Assembly (NCBI GenBank): GCA_035279865.1
Contig: DATEGY010000024.1
Location: 1 to 16,871, forward strand
Length of the DNA stretch: 16,871 nucleotides
From: 40CM-2-70-7 sp035279865
Lineage (GTDB): Bacteria; Gemmatimonadota; Gemmatimonadetes; Gemmatimonadales; GWC2-71-9
Reading direction: 5' to 3'
The position numbers and the translations under genes are program-made. Shown piece after piece: positions 6,455 to 12,132 of this stretch. How positions within the stretch are numbered: the first letter of the stretch is position 1; each line of letters starts with the position of its first letter. The notes under the pieces were generated by a model. It searched no databases. It saw only the letters and a program-made list of their open reading frames with translations, and was not told the DNA's origin.

Positions 6455-7395
6455 CGGCGTTTTCCGTGGCCCGCCGTTGCCACATCCAGCCAGGGCAGCA
6501 CCCGCTCGAAGAGCATGCTCCGTACCGCCTCAGGTTTTACGGTGGTCGCGACCCGCGCCTTCCATCCATCCATGTCCACCCGCGTGCGGCCCCGCTCGTC
6601 CCCATCCTCCAGCCCCACCGTGAGGCGCGACGGCTGAAAGGTCAGGACCGGGGGATCGATCAGGGCCGCGATGGCGAGGACGTCATTCACGACGCACCCG
6701 TCCAGTCCTTCATACTGCTGATGGAACCGGTGGTAGAACGAGAGGGCGCCCGATAGCCACTGAGCTTGCGGCTCCTCCACTTCGGCCAGCGCGCCGACTT
6801 CCCTGCCGGTGACGACGATCTCCCGCGTCACGTCCAGCGTGACCAGGTCCGTCGGCAGCTCGGCGCCGAGCACCTGCGCCAGGGCTTCGGGGTCGCACCA
6901 GGCGTTGAATTCGGAGTAGGGCGTGGTGTTCCCGCGGGCGTCGAGGTTGCCGATCATCGCGACGTGGCGGGACACCTTTTCGCGGACTACCTCGGGGGCG
7001 CGCTTCAGCGCGACCGCGAGGGAGGTCACCGGGCCCAGCGTCACCAGGGTGACGGGCTCGGGCTGGTCGGCGAGGAGCCGCTCGAGGGGCTTCATGAAAT
7101 CGATGACGGAGCCCGCGGGCGGGACCTTGGCGTCGCCGACACCGGAGACTCCATGGGTCTCCAGGGCTACGGCCAGGGCGCGCTTCAGGGGACGCCGCGC
7201 GCCCATCGCCAGCGGGACGCGTTTGCCGGCGCGACGCACCAGCTCCACGGCATTCCGCATGGCGTTTTCGACCACGGTGTTGCCGTAGGAAACTGAAATG
7301 CCGCGCACGTCCAGCTCGGGTGAGGCCAGGGCGAGCAGGAGTGCGAGACTGTCGTCGATTCCAGGGTCGGAGTCGATCACTACGGGGAGCGGCAC
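6451..7395 (-). CDS. Inosine-uridine preferring nucleoside hydrolase family protein
   Basis: This 314-residue protein cleaves, by family, the N-glycosidic bond of ribonucleosides using a Ca(II)-bound water. The calcium cluster DSDPGIDD occupies residues 8-15, exactly the numbering of the Crithidia enzyme (D10, D14, D15), which supports GTG 7395 as the start. The EFNAWCDPEA block (about 162-171) supplies further ribose/metal contacts. In the late motif, normally HDPLA, the sequence is VVNDVLAIA. The Ca ligand Asp238 is kept, but the leaving-group-activating His (Trp in the IAG-specific group) is Asn237. Activity may be altered, or the substrate may be a different ribosyl compound. An upstream in-frame TTG (7443) would overlap the preceding gene and lacks a properly spaced ribosome site. 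The stop overlaps the next gene by four bases. Confidence 0.85.
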   Translation of the reverse strand: MPLPVVIDSDPGIDDSLALLLALASPELDVRGISVSYGNTVVENAMRNAVELVRRAGKRVPLAMGARRPLKRALAVALETHGVSGVGDAKVPPAGSVIDFMKPLERLLADQPEPVTLVTLGPVTSLAVALKRAPEVVREKVSRHVAMIGNLDARGNTTPYSEFNAWCDPEALAQVLGAELPTDLVTLDVTREIVVTGREVGALAEVEEPQAQWLSGALSFYHRFHQQYEGLDGCVVNDVLAIAALIDPPVLTFQPSRLTVGLEDGDERGRTRVDMDGWKARVATTVKPEAVRSMLFERVLPWLDVATAGHGKRR

Positions 7396-7405
7396 GAGGT
7401 AAAGG

Positions 7406-8746
7406 CTAGGGCGCGGCGATTTCCTTGGCAATGGCGGCCGCAAGCTCCTGGAACTCCGGCGCCCCGCCGAACCCCAGGATGCGCTTGACGACGAGCCCGT
7501 GACGGTCGAGGAGGACCGAGTAGGGCAGCCCGCGGTAGTGGTACATCGCCCGCATTCGCCCGCCGCCGGCCAGGATCGGAAACGGCGGATGAAAGGTGTC
7601 GACCCACGCCCGCATTTTCGCGGGGTCTACGTCGTCCGAAATCGCCGCGATATCGAAGTCCGCCCGCGGAAAGCGGGCATACAGCGTCGCCATATGGGGA
7701 AACTCTTCGCGGCACGGGTCGCACCAGGACGCCCAGAAGTTCACGAGCGTGACCTTGCCGGCGTAATGCGCGAGCCGGACCGTGTCACCCCGGAGATCGG
7801 GAAGGGCAAAAGAGGCGAACGACTCCCGACTCCCGGCTCCCGCTCCCCGGAGCAGGCTGTCGGCGTCGAAGGTGACCAGTTGTCCCTGAGCGCTGAGCGC
7901 CACCGCCGTCTCCTGCTGACCCAGGTGCCGGGTCGCCAGAATTGCTCCCGTCGCGGTGTCGAGGACGTCCACGCGGAGCCTGGAGGCCGTCGAGTCGTCG
8001 GCGCCGAGCGAATACAGGCGCCCGTCGGGGCCAAGGGTGAGCGCGATGCCGGAGCGGGCCAGGAGCAGGGGGATCTCCGTCCCGCGGTTGGGGAGAAAGC
8101 GCGGCTCCCGTTCATTCTGGTAAAGGCCGCGCTTCGCGGTCCATAACTTCGTCCCGCCATGGTTGTACTTCACGATTTCATCGCGAGCCATCGGCGCGAA
8201 GTAAAAGGAACCCGACGAGTCGACCGCAAGCGCTCCCGCATTCATCGCGTCCGTGAGGAACGGGAGGGGGGCCGGATGGAGCTCGCCAAGGACCACTCCG
8301 GCTTCGGGCAGGTGGTCGTGTTCGAACACGAGACCGGGGAGGGAATCGGGAGCGAACGCCTGGACGAGATAGGGGGACCGGGCTTGCATGACGGTGCAGC
8401 CGGCGCTCGCGAAGATCGCCGCGGGGAACGGGGTGGACATCTCACCGTGTCCCGTCGCCTTCACGGGGATGAGGACTCCCGCTCCCGTGTATTCCGATAC
8501 GATGAGGCGATCGTGGCAGGTAGCCGCAACGGCGACGGGCTGGTTCAGCCCTTCCGCCAGTTGCCGGACGGGACGCAGATGTCCGTCGAACCCGAGGACT
8601 CTTCCGCCGAAGACGTCCGGGGCCCACGACAGGCCGTCGAGCCGGGCAGCGGGAGACGATCTGAGAAACAGGAGGGTAAATCCGGGGGCCGGCTGTCGGC
8701 AGGCGGCGAGCGCCACCGCCAGCAGCGCAGCCCCCCGGAAACGCAT
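7406..8746 (-). CDS. Lipoprotein with beta-propeller-like N-terminus and C-terminal thioredoxin (TlpA-type) domain
   Basis: This 446-residue exported protein has a lipobox: MRFRGAALLAVALAAC puts the lipidated cysteine at C16. Residues about 40-300 contain repeated strand-rich units (ALAVDSSGSFYFAPMARDEIVKYN, ALTLGPDGRLYSLGADD, LRVDVLDTATG), typical of six-bladed NHL/TolB-like propellers. From about 305 (FALPDLRGDTVRLAHYAGKVTLVNFWASWCDPC) a thioredoxin-like domain follows with redox CDPC at 342-345 and the cis-Pro in GLPYS (P408). The predicted role is a membrane-tethered periplasmic thiol-disulfide protein whose propeller binds a partner or ligand. The start is ATG 8746, sharing one base with the upstream stop (TGATG). 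A longer reading frame up to 8995 only overlaps the upstream gene. Confidence 0.82.
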   Translation of the reverse strand: MRFRGAALLAVALAACRQPAPGFTLLFLRSSPAARLDGLSWAPDVFGGRVLGFDGHLRPVRQLAEGLNQPVAVAATCHDRLIVSEYTGAGVLIPVKATGHGEMSTPFPAAIFASAGCTVMQARSPYLVQAFAPDSLPGLVFEHDHLPEAGVVLGELHPAPLPFLTDAMNAGALAVDSSGSFYFAPMARDEIVKYNHGGTKLWTAKRGLYQNEREPRFLPNRGTEIPLLLARSGIALTLGPDGRLYSLGADDSTASRLRVDVLDTATGAILATRHLGQQETAVALSAQGQLVTFDADSLLRGAGAGSRESFASFALPDLRGDTVRLAHYAGKVTLVNFWASWCDPCREEFPHMATLYARFPRADFDIAAISDDVDPAKMRAWVDTFHPPFPILAGGGRMRAMYHYRGLPYSVLLDRHGLVVKRILGFGGAPEFQELAAAIAKEIAAP

Positions 8747-9120
8747 CAGCTGGCGGCTGCGATCGACTTGATGACGATCGTGTGCAGCCCGCTGACTTCC
8801 TTCACTGTGCCCGTCACCTTCACCTTGCCCTCGGCAAAATCCACCAGCCGGGCGTTCTGCGGATTGTTCGGCTTCGGGCTGACCGGCATGTAGATCACCC
8901 CGTCCACCATGATCGCGAGCGGCGACCCCGAGTGGGCGCAGGTTTGCGCGCAGGCTTTGTGGCCCGCACCCGTCGCGCCCATCGTCGAGTAGCAACTGAC
9001 GTCGACGACCGTACCGGTCATCGTTTCGTCACCACCGGCCTGGGCGGCGGCCGGCGTCTGAGCGGTGAGGGGGATCGAGAACAGGGCCAGCGCGGCCGCG
9101 GTGAGCATCGGCTTCAGCAT
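8746..9120 (-). CDS. Small secreted cysteine/histidine-containing protein, function unknown
   Basis: This 124-residue protein has a signal peptide (MLKPMLTAAALALFSIPLTA, cleavage near residue 20 or 28). The mature part starts with a strand (MTGTVVDVSCYS), then a Gly/Cys/His cluster GATGAGHKACAQTCAH (C43, H54, C57, C61, H63), and ends as a small beta barrel-like segment (VKVTGTVKEVSGLHTIVIKSI). The general pattern occurs in small exported proteins of unnamed function; it lacks CXXCH, so it is not a c-type cytochrome. The Cys/His cluster could bind metal or be a redox partner of the thioredoxin lipoprotein encoded immediately downstream (TGATG overlap). GGAGG lies eight bases before ATG. It is the first gene of the four-gene operon. 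Confidence 0.75.
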   Translation of the reverse strand: MLKPMLTAAALALFSIPLTAQTPAAAQAGGDETMTGTVVDVSCYSTMGATGAGHKACAQTCAHSGSPLAIMVDGVIYMPVSPKPNNPQNARLVDFAEGKVKVTGTVKEVSGLHTIVIKSIAAAS

Positions 9121-9152
9121 TGTGACGGACCTCCGAGAGGGTACGGATTAGG

Positions 9153-9179
9153 AGTATATTCTCGCGTCATGGGTGACAA
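9153..9179 (-). promoter_or_regulatory. Candidate promoter of the four-gene minus-strand operon
   Basis: On the minus strand TTGTCA (9179-9174) and TATACT (9158-9153) are separated by 15 bases, shorter than the optimal 17. They lie upstream of the GGAGG (9134-9130) and ATG of the secreted protein. The -35 would lie inside the start of the divergent NTF2-like gene. This is the only AT-rich spot in the intergenic gap. Confidence 0.35.
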
Positions 9180-9555
9180 TTACAGAGCCTTGTTAGAGAC
9201 CTTTGGGGCAGGCTGGGAACGTGGCGATACCGAAGCGATCTGCTCGGTGTTCGCCCCCGACGCGGTCTTCATTGAGACGCCATTCAGTACCCCGGACCGG
9301 GGAATCCAGGCCATCCGGGCCTACTGGAGTGAGGTCCCGACGCATCAGGCCGAGATCAGCTTCAAGGCCGGGGAGATCTACGCCGCGGGACCCTGGTTCG
9401 CGACCGAGTTTCAGGCCCGGTTCCGGCGCCGCCGGACCGGCGAGAAGGTGGACGCGCGGGGCGCGATATTCTGCGAGACGAAGGACGGAAAGATCACCGA
9501 GATGCGCATGTACTGGCACCGGTACTCGGGGAACAGGGAAGACTCGAAACCCTAG
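9169..9555 (+). CDS. SnoaL/NTF2-like fold protein
   Basis: This 128-residue protein has the cone-shaped alpha+beta NTF2-like pattern. An N-terminal helix (NYRALLETFGAGWERGDTEAICSVFAPDAVFIETPF) is followed by RGIQAIRAYWSEVP and long strands (EISFKAGEIYAAGPWFATEFQARFRR, KVDARGAIFCETKDGKITEMRMYWHRYSG). The closing strand block is typical of SnoaL-like polyketide cyclase/limonene-epoxide-hydrolase relatives. No catalytic set is distinctive enough to name a reaction. The start is ATG 9169; AGGAG at 9150-9154 is rather far away. It is divergent from the secreted Cys protein and convergent with the DUF442 gene, with an octamer repeat between. Confidence 0.8.
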   Translation: MGDNYRALLETFGAGWERGDTEAICSVFAPDAVFIETPFSTPDRGIQAIRAYWSEVPTHQAEISFKAGEIYAAGPWFATEFQARFRRRRTGEKVDARGAIFCETKDGKITEMRMYWHRYSGNREDSKP

Positions 9556-9560
9556 TTGTT

Positions 9561-9579
9561 AGACGGTTAGTCGGTTAGT
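9561..9579. repeat. CGGTTAGT octamer repeat between convergent genes
   Basis: AGA then CGGTTAGT twice (9564-9579). The reverse complement of these 19 bases recurs exactly at 12103-12121. The repeat fills the 19-base gap between the stops at 9555 and 9575 and runs over the TAA stop (9577-9575) of the minus-strand DUF442 gene, so the final codon of that gene is supplied by repeat DNA. Confidence 0.75.
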
Positions 9580-10042
9580 GAGACTGTCGGCGCGCGTACT
9601 CCAATGCACTCTCCATCAATTCCGCGTTGCGCATGCCGATCTTCATGGCGACCATGGTCGCGTCCTCCTCATCCATTCCCTTGTCGAGCATCAGATAAGG
9701 AAGCAGCGCCGCCCCCACCCGGTTTCCCGAGTTGCAACAGCAAAACGTCGGCTTCCTGCCCATCAGGCTCCGAACCTGATCCCTCACCTTGGTGAACGTC
9801 TCATCGGACTGCGCACCATGACCCACCGGGACATTCACGTACTCGAGACCCGCGGCGGTGACTGCGTCCGGAACTCGATAGGGGCGCTCCTCCATGGCCT
9901 CCCGGAAGTCCAGGAGAACCTGACAGCCGGCTTTCTTCAGGGCTGCCAAATGGGCCGCCTGGGGCTGCCCGCCGGTGACAAACCCCTCGGACAGCTCGTA
10001 TGCGTTCGGAACGTCCCCTACAGCGTCCAGCAGATGGGACAC
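9575..10042 (-). CDS. DUF442 / beta-lactamase hydrolase-like dual-specificity phosphatase-fold protein
   Basis: This 155-residue protein begins with the family opening AYELSEGFVTGGQPQAAHLAALKKAGCQVLLDFR. It carries the phosphatase P-loop CCNSGNR (C102-x5-R108) followed by VGAALLPYLMLDKG. Known members usually have HCASGNR; here the His before the catalytic Cys is a third cysteine (TFCCCNSGNR). Members act as phosphatase-like proteins or accompany sulfide/persulfide enzymes; the substrate here is unknown. The start is GTG 10042 with GAGGG six bases upstream. The stop codon lies in the octamer repeat. It is divergent from the DUF4384 gene; the 80-100 base gap shows no convincing promoter. Confidence 0.82.
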   Translation of the reverse strand: MSHLLDAVGDVPNAYELSEGFVTGGQPQAAHLAALKKAGCQVLLDFREAMEERPYRVPDAVTAAGLEYVNVPVGHGAQSDETFTKVRDQVRSLMGRKPTFCCCNSGNRVGAALLPYLMLDKGMDEEDATMVAMKIGMRNAELMESALEYARRQSH

Positions 10043-10151
10043 GGGCGACCCTCGAAATGGTGGATTTCCTTGTAATTAAGCGGGTTTCCAGTCCGGCACA
10101 AAGGATGCAACTGAGGAGCGTGAGGTGTATTATCTGACACCAGGGGGGTCT

Positions 10152-11540
10152 ATGCTGCTCAGCGCTCTTGCCTTCGTACTCAACTCTGCCGTCGTCGCGC
10201 CTCCGAAGCCCGTCCCGGCTGTCTCCGCTTCGGACGATCCCCCTATCCGCGTCTGGCTCGACGGCGACTCCTATCACCCCGGCGACCGCGCTACCCTGAA
10301 AATCCGGCTTTCGGATGACGGCTACGTCGTCGTCCTGCGGGCCGACGGCGACGGTCATCTCCGCGTCCTGTTTCCGCTCGACCCCGGCACCGACAACTTC
10401 GTGAAGGGTGGTAAGACGTTCGAGGTCCGTGGCCGCGGTGATCGCGAAGCGTTCCAGGTCGACGATCAGAACGGGACCGGCACCATCTTCGCCGCCGTCT
10501 CCGCCCAGCCCTTCACCTTCTCCGGCTACGTCCTCGGCGACCACTGGGACTACAAAGTCCTGGGCAACGAAGACCTGGGCTCGGATCCGGAAGCCGCGAT
10601 GGTCGACCTCGTCCACAACATGGCGGGGCAGAACCACTTCGATTACGACGTGACGACCTATACCGTCTCGACCCAGGTCGCGTATGACGGAGGCGGAGAC
10701 TACTCCGCGCCGTCGTATTATCCGACCTACTATCCGTGCTGGGGCTGCGGGCCCTGGTACGGTGGCTCGGGAATTTTCGTCAATTTCCGGTTCGGTCACC
10801 CGTTCTACGGCTATTACAACAGCTGCTACTACGACCCGTTCTGGTGCGACGGCTTCGACGTGCCGTTCTACGGCGCCTACTACTATCGCCCCTACTACGG
10901 GTACGGCTACTTCCACCCGCGGTATGCGTTCTCGGGCCCCCGCGTCTATCGCCCGTTCGCGCCGTCCTATCGTCCTCCGTTCGGCGTCCCGCGGACCACG
11001 ACGGTGACCTCGGTGGGCGTCCGGAGTCGCTTCACTCCCCGTGGGGGATCGACTGTGGCGCGCGGCGGGGTTGATGGAAGGGGCGGGTTCGGCGAGGGTC
11101 GTCGCGGTGGATCGATGGGTGGCTCGCCGTCGCGTGGGGCAGCGCCGTCGCGTGGCAACGCGCCTTCGCGGCCGGAAGCTCGCCCGGCCCAACCCTCAGG
11201 TGGCGGTCGCAGTCAGCCTGAGCCGCGTCGCGGCCGCGGGAACAACGGCGAGACCTTCACTCGTCCCAACACGCAGATCCGGCAGGAGCCCATGCGGCCC
11301 GCGCCGCGGATGGAGTCGCCGCGAATGGAGTCGCGCCCTGCTCCCCGGATGGAGTCCCGGCCCGCGCCGCGGATGGAAGCGCCCCGCTTCGAGTCGCGCC
11401 CCGCTCCCCGGATGGAGTCCCGGCCGTCGTCTCCGGCTCCACGCTCGTTCTCCGCACCGTCGTTCCGTCCGTCTGCACCGGCACCTGCGCCGCGAGGCGG
11501 CGGCGGGGGCGGCGGCGGTGGGCGCAGGCCGAATCGCTAA
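10152..11540 (+). CDS. DUF4384 protein with Tyr-rich and Arg/Pro repeat tail (exported)
   Basis: This 462-residue protein is built in four parts. There is a short hydrophobic leader (1-24, no basic residues, weak signal peptide). A DUF4384 domain follows at about 30-125 (IRVWLDGDSYHPGDRATLKIRLSDDGYVVVLRADGDGHLRVLFP). Then comes an aromatic Tyr/Phe/Gly segment (about 184-270; CWGCGPWYGG, YYNSCYYDPFWCDG, PYYGYGYF), with four cysteines in two CxxC-like or spaced pairs. The last part is a basic low-complexity tail with Gly/Arg/Ser (300-365), RPAPRMES repeats (382-425) and a polyglycine run before RRPNR. DUF4384 occurs in surface-associated proteins; the tail suggests a structural or cell-wall-binding role, unproven. 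AGGGGGG precedes ATG 10152; an upstream GTG (10125) with GAGGAG six bases before it is an alternative. Confidence 0.75.
   Translation: MLLSALAFVLNSAVVAPPKPVPAVSASDDPPIRVWLDGDSYHPGDRATLKIRLSDDGYVVVLRADGDGHLRVLFPLDPGTDNFVKGGKTFEVRGRGDREAFQVDDQNGTGTIFAAVSAQPFTFSGYVLGDHWDYKVLGNEDLGSDPEAAMVDLVHNMAGQNHFDYDVTTYTVSTQVAYDGGGDYSAPSYYPTYYPCWGCGPWYGGSGIFVNFRFGHPFYGYYNSCYYDPFWCDGFDVPFYGAYYYRPYYGYGYFHPRYAFSGPRVYRPFAPSYRPPFGVPRTTTVTSVGVRSRFTPRGGSTVARGGVDGRGGFGEGRRGGSMGGSPSRGAAPSRGNAPSRPEARPAQPSGGGRSQPEPRRGRGNNGETFTRPNTQIRQEPMRPAPRMESPRMESRPAPRMESRPAPRMEAPRFESRPAPRMESRPSSPAPRSFSAPSFRPSAPAPAPRGGGGGGGGGRRPNR
11295..11426 (+). repeat. In-frame coding repeats RPAPRMES / PRMES
   Basis: Residues 382-425 of the DUF4384 protein are made of RPAPRMES or RPAPRMEA units (four times), interleaved with five-residue PRMES or PRFES units. 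The DNA copies are near identical, suggesting recent slippage or unequal recombination. Copy number is likely to vary between strains. Confidence 0.8.
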
Positions 11541-11543
11541 GCA

Positions 11544-11610
11544 GCAGTACGGCAGTCTTGCAGACGGCAGTTCGCTCCGATTCGGAACGGACTGCCGTTC
11601 TGCTGTCTGC
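11544..11610. repeat. CGGCAGT-word mosaic with inverted arms, terminator-like
   Basis: The left arm has GCAGTA, CGGCAGT, CTTGCAGA, CGGCAGT. The right arm (11591-11610) reads ACTGCCGTTCTGCTGTCTGC, the reverse complement of the same words. CGGCAGT pairs with ACTGCCG and CAGA with TCTG across one bulged base. It fills the 76-base gap between the convergent DUF4384 and crcB stops and may terminate both. No T-run follows. Confidence 0.6.
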
Positions 11611-11616
11611 GCCCTT

Positions 11617-12006
11617 CTAGAGGATCCTGCTCGCGACGAGCGACCCCACCACGACGGCCGCCAGGCATCCCACCACCGTGCCTCCCATGTAGAGCCCCGC
11701 GCGGGCGTAGTCGCCTTCGCCGAGCAGCTGGAGGCTTTCATAGGAGAATGTGCTCATCGTCGTGAACGCGCCGCAGAGCCCGACCGTGAGTCCGTCCCGC
11801 ACCTGAGGAGACATGGCGGTGGCATCGGCCCCGAGTCTGGCCACCAACCCAAGGACGAACGAGCCGCTGAGATTGATGAGCAGGGTGCCGAGCGGGAAGT
11901 GCCGGACGCCGCTGGTGGATTGAATCCACTGGCTCAGGTACCAGCGGGCGAGAGTGCCGGCGGCGCCGCCGGCGAGGACGTAGACGAGGGACAACGTACC
12001 GCCCAT
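11617..12006 (-). CDS. crcB: Fluoride-specific channel Fluc/CrcB
   Basis: This 129-residue small membrane protein has four helices and the family blocks LAGGAAGTLARWYLS, FPLGTLLINLSGSFVLGL and GLCGAFTTMSTFSYE. The GTLxxN and TTxSTF motifs form the fluoride pathway and central Na site of the dual-topology dimer. A single gene implies a homodimer. It exports fluoride from the cytoplasm. The start is ATG 12006, with GGGAGGAG seven bases upstream. A longer in-frame start at 12081 exists, but its first 25 codons are the riboswitch aptamer and expression platform, so it is rejected. Expression is controlled by the riboswitch at 12085-12037. Confidence 0.95.
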   Translation of the reverse strand: MGGTLSLVYVLAGGAAGTLARWYLSQWIQSTSGVRHFPLGTLLINLSGSFVLGLVARLGADATAMSPQVRDGLTVGLCGAFTTMSTFSYESLQLLGEGDYARAGLYMGGTVVGCLAAVVVGSLVASRIL

Positions 12007-12046
12007 AAAAAGACTCCTCCCAAGAGTGTCGGTCCTGGTAGGAGTC
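12007..12046 (-). terminator. Expression platform of the fluoride riboswitch: terminator overlapping the crcB ribosome site
   Basis: On the minus strand GACTCCTACC (12046-12037) can pair with GGGAGGAGTC (12021-12012) over ten positions with one mismatch. TTTTT (12011-12007) follows directly. The 3' arm is also the crcB Shine-Dalgarno, and the 5' arm is the last part of the aptamer. Forming this stem would both terminate transcription and hide the ribosome site. Aptamer folding on fluoride would hold the 5' arm and free it. Confidence 0.75.
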
Positions 12047-12085
12047 ATCAGCCCCACTGGGCGGTTAAAGGCGAACTCCATCGCC
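12037..12085 (-). promoter_or_regulatory. Fluoride riboswitch aptamer (crcB motif)
   Basis: Read on the minus strand, it opens with GGCGATGGAGTTCGCC, continues TTTAACCGCCCAGTGGGGC, and closes with TGATGACTCCTACC. This matches the crcB-motif layout: GGCGAUGG..UUCGCC 5' stem, an AAC joining strand, a small variable hairpin, and the conserved UGAUG..CUCCUAC end. It lies directly upstream of crcB. Recognition is from memory of the consensus, and the conserved core positions agree throughout. Confidence 0.93.
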
Positions 12086-12094
12086 TGCCCTAAT

Positions 12095-12121
12095 ACTAAC
12101 CGACTAACCGACTAACCGTCT
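12095..12121. repeat. ACTAACCG octamer array (three units) upstream of crcB and nadE
   Basis: ACTAACCG occurs three times in tandem (12095-12118), followed by TCT. It is the inverted form of the repeat at 9561-9579. It lies between the divergent crcB riboswitch and nadE and occupies the place where the crcB promoter should be. TAGTAT on the minus strand (12098-12093), at the edge of the array, is a possible -10 box about 8 bases before the aptamer. No convincing -35 box stands outside the repeat. Confidence 0.75.
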
Positions 12122-12132
12122 ATCTTTTCTTT

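Noticed and set aside
5040..6485. 481-residue minus-strand frame across usp and the dehydrogenase
   Set aside because: Low-complexity Arg/Gly/Pro composition, crosses the repeat element and overlaps two real genes in other frames.
7396..7443. TTG start at 7443 for the nucleoside hydrolase
   Set aside because: It would overlap the preceding gene by 38 bases without a properly spaced ribosome site; the GTG at 7395 aligns the calcium cluster to the residue numbering of characterised enzymes.
8159..8893. 244-residue plus-strand frame opposite the thioredoxin lipoprotein
   Set aside because: Antisense shadow without domains; the minus-strand gene has a lipobox and CDPC site.
9801..11192. 463-residue minus-strand frame opposite the DUF4384 gene
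   Set aside because: Val/Arg/Glu-rich shadow with no recognisable domain; the plus strand encodes a DUF4384 domain.
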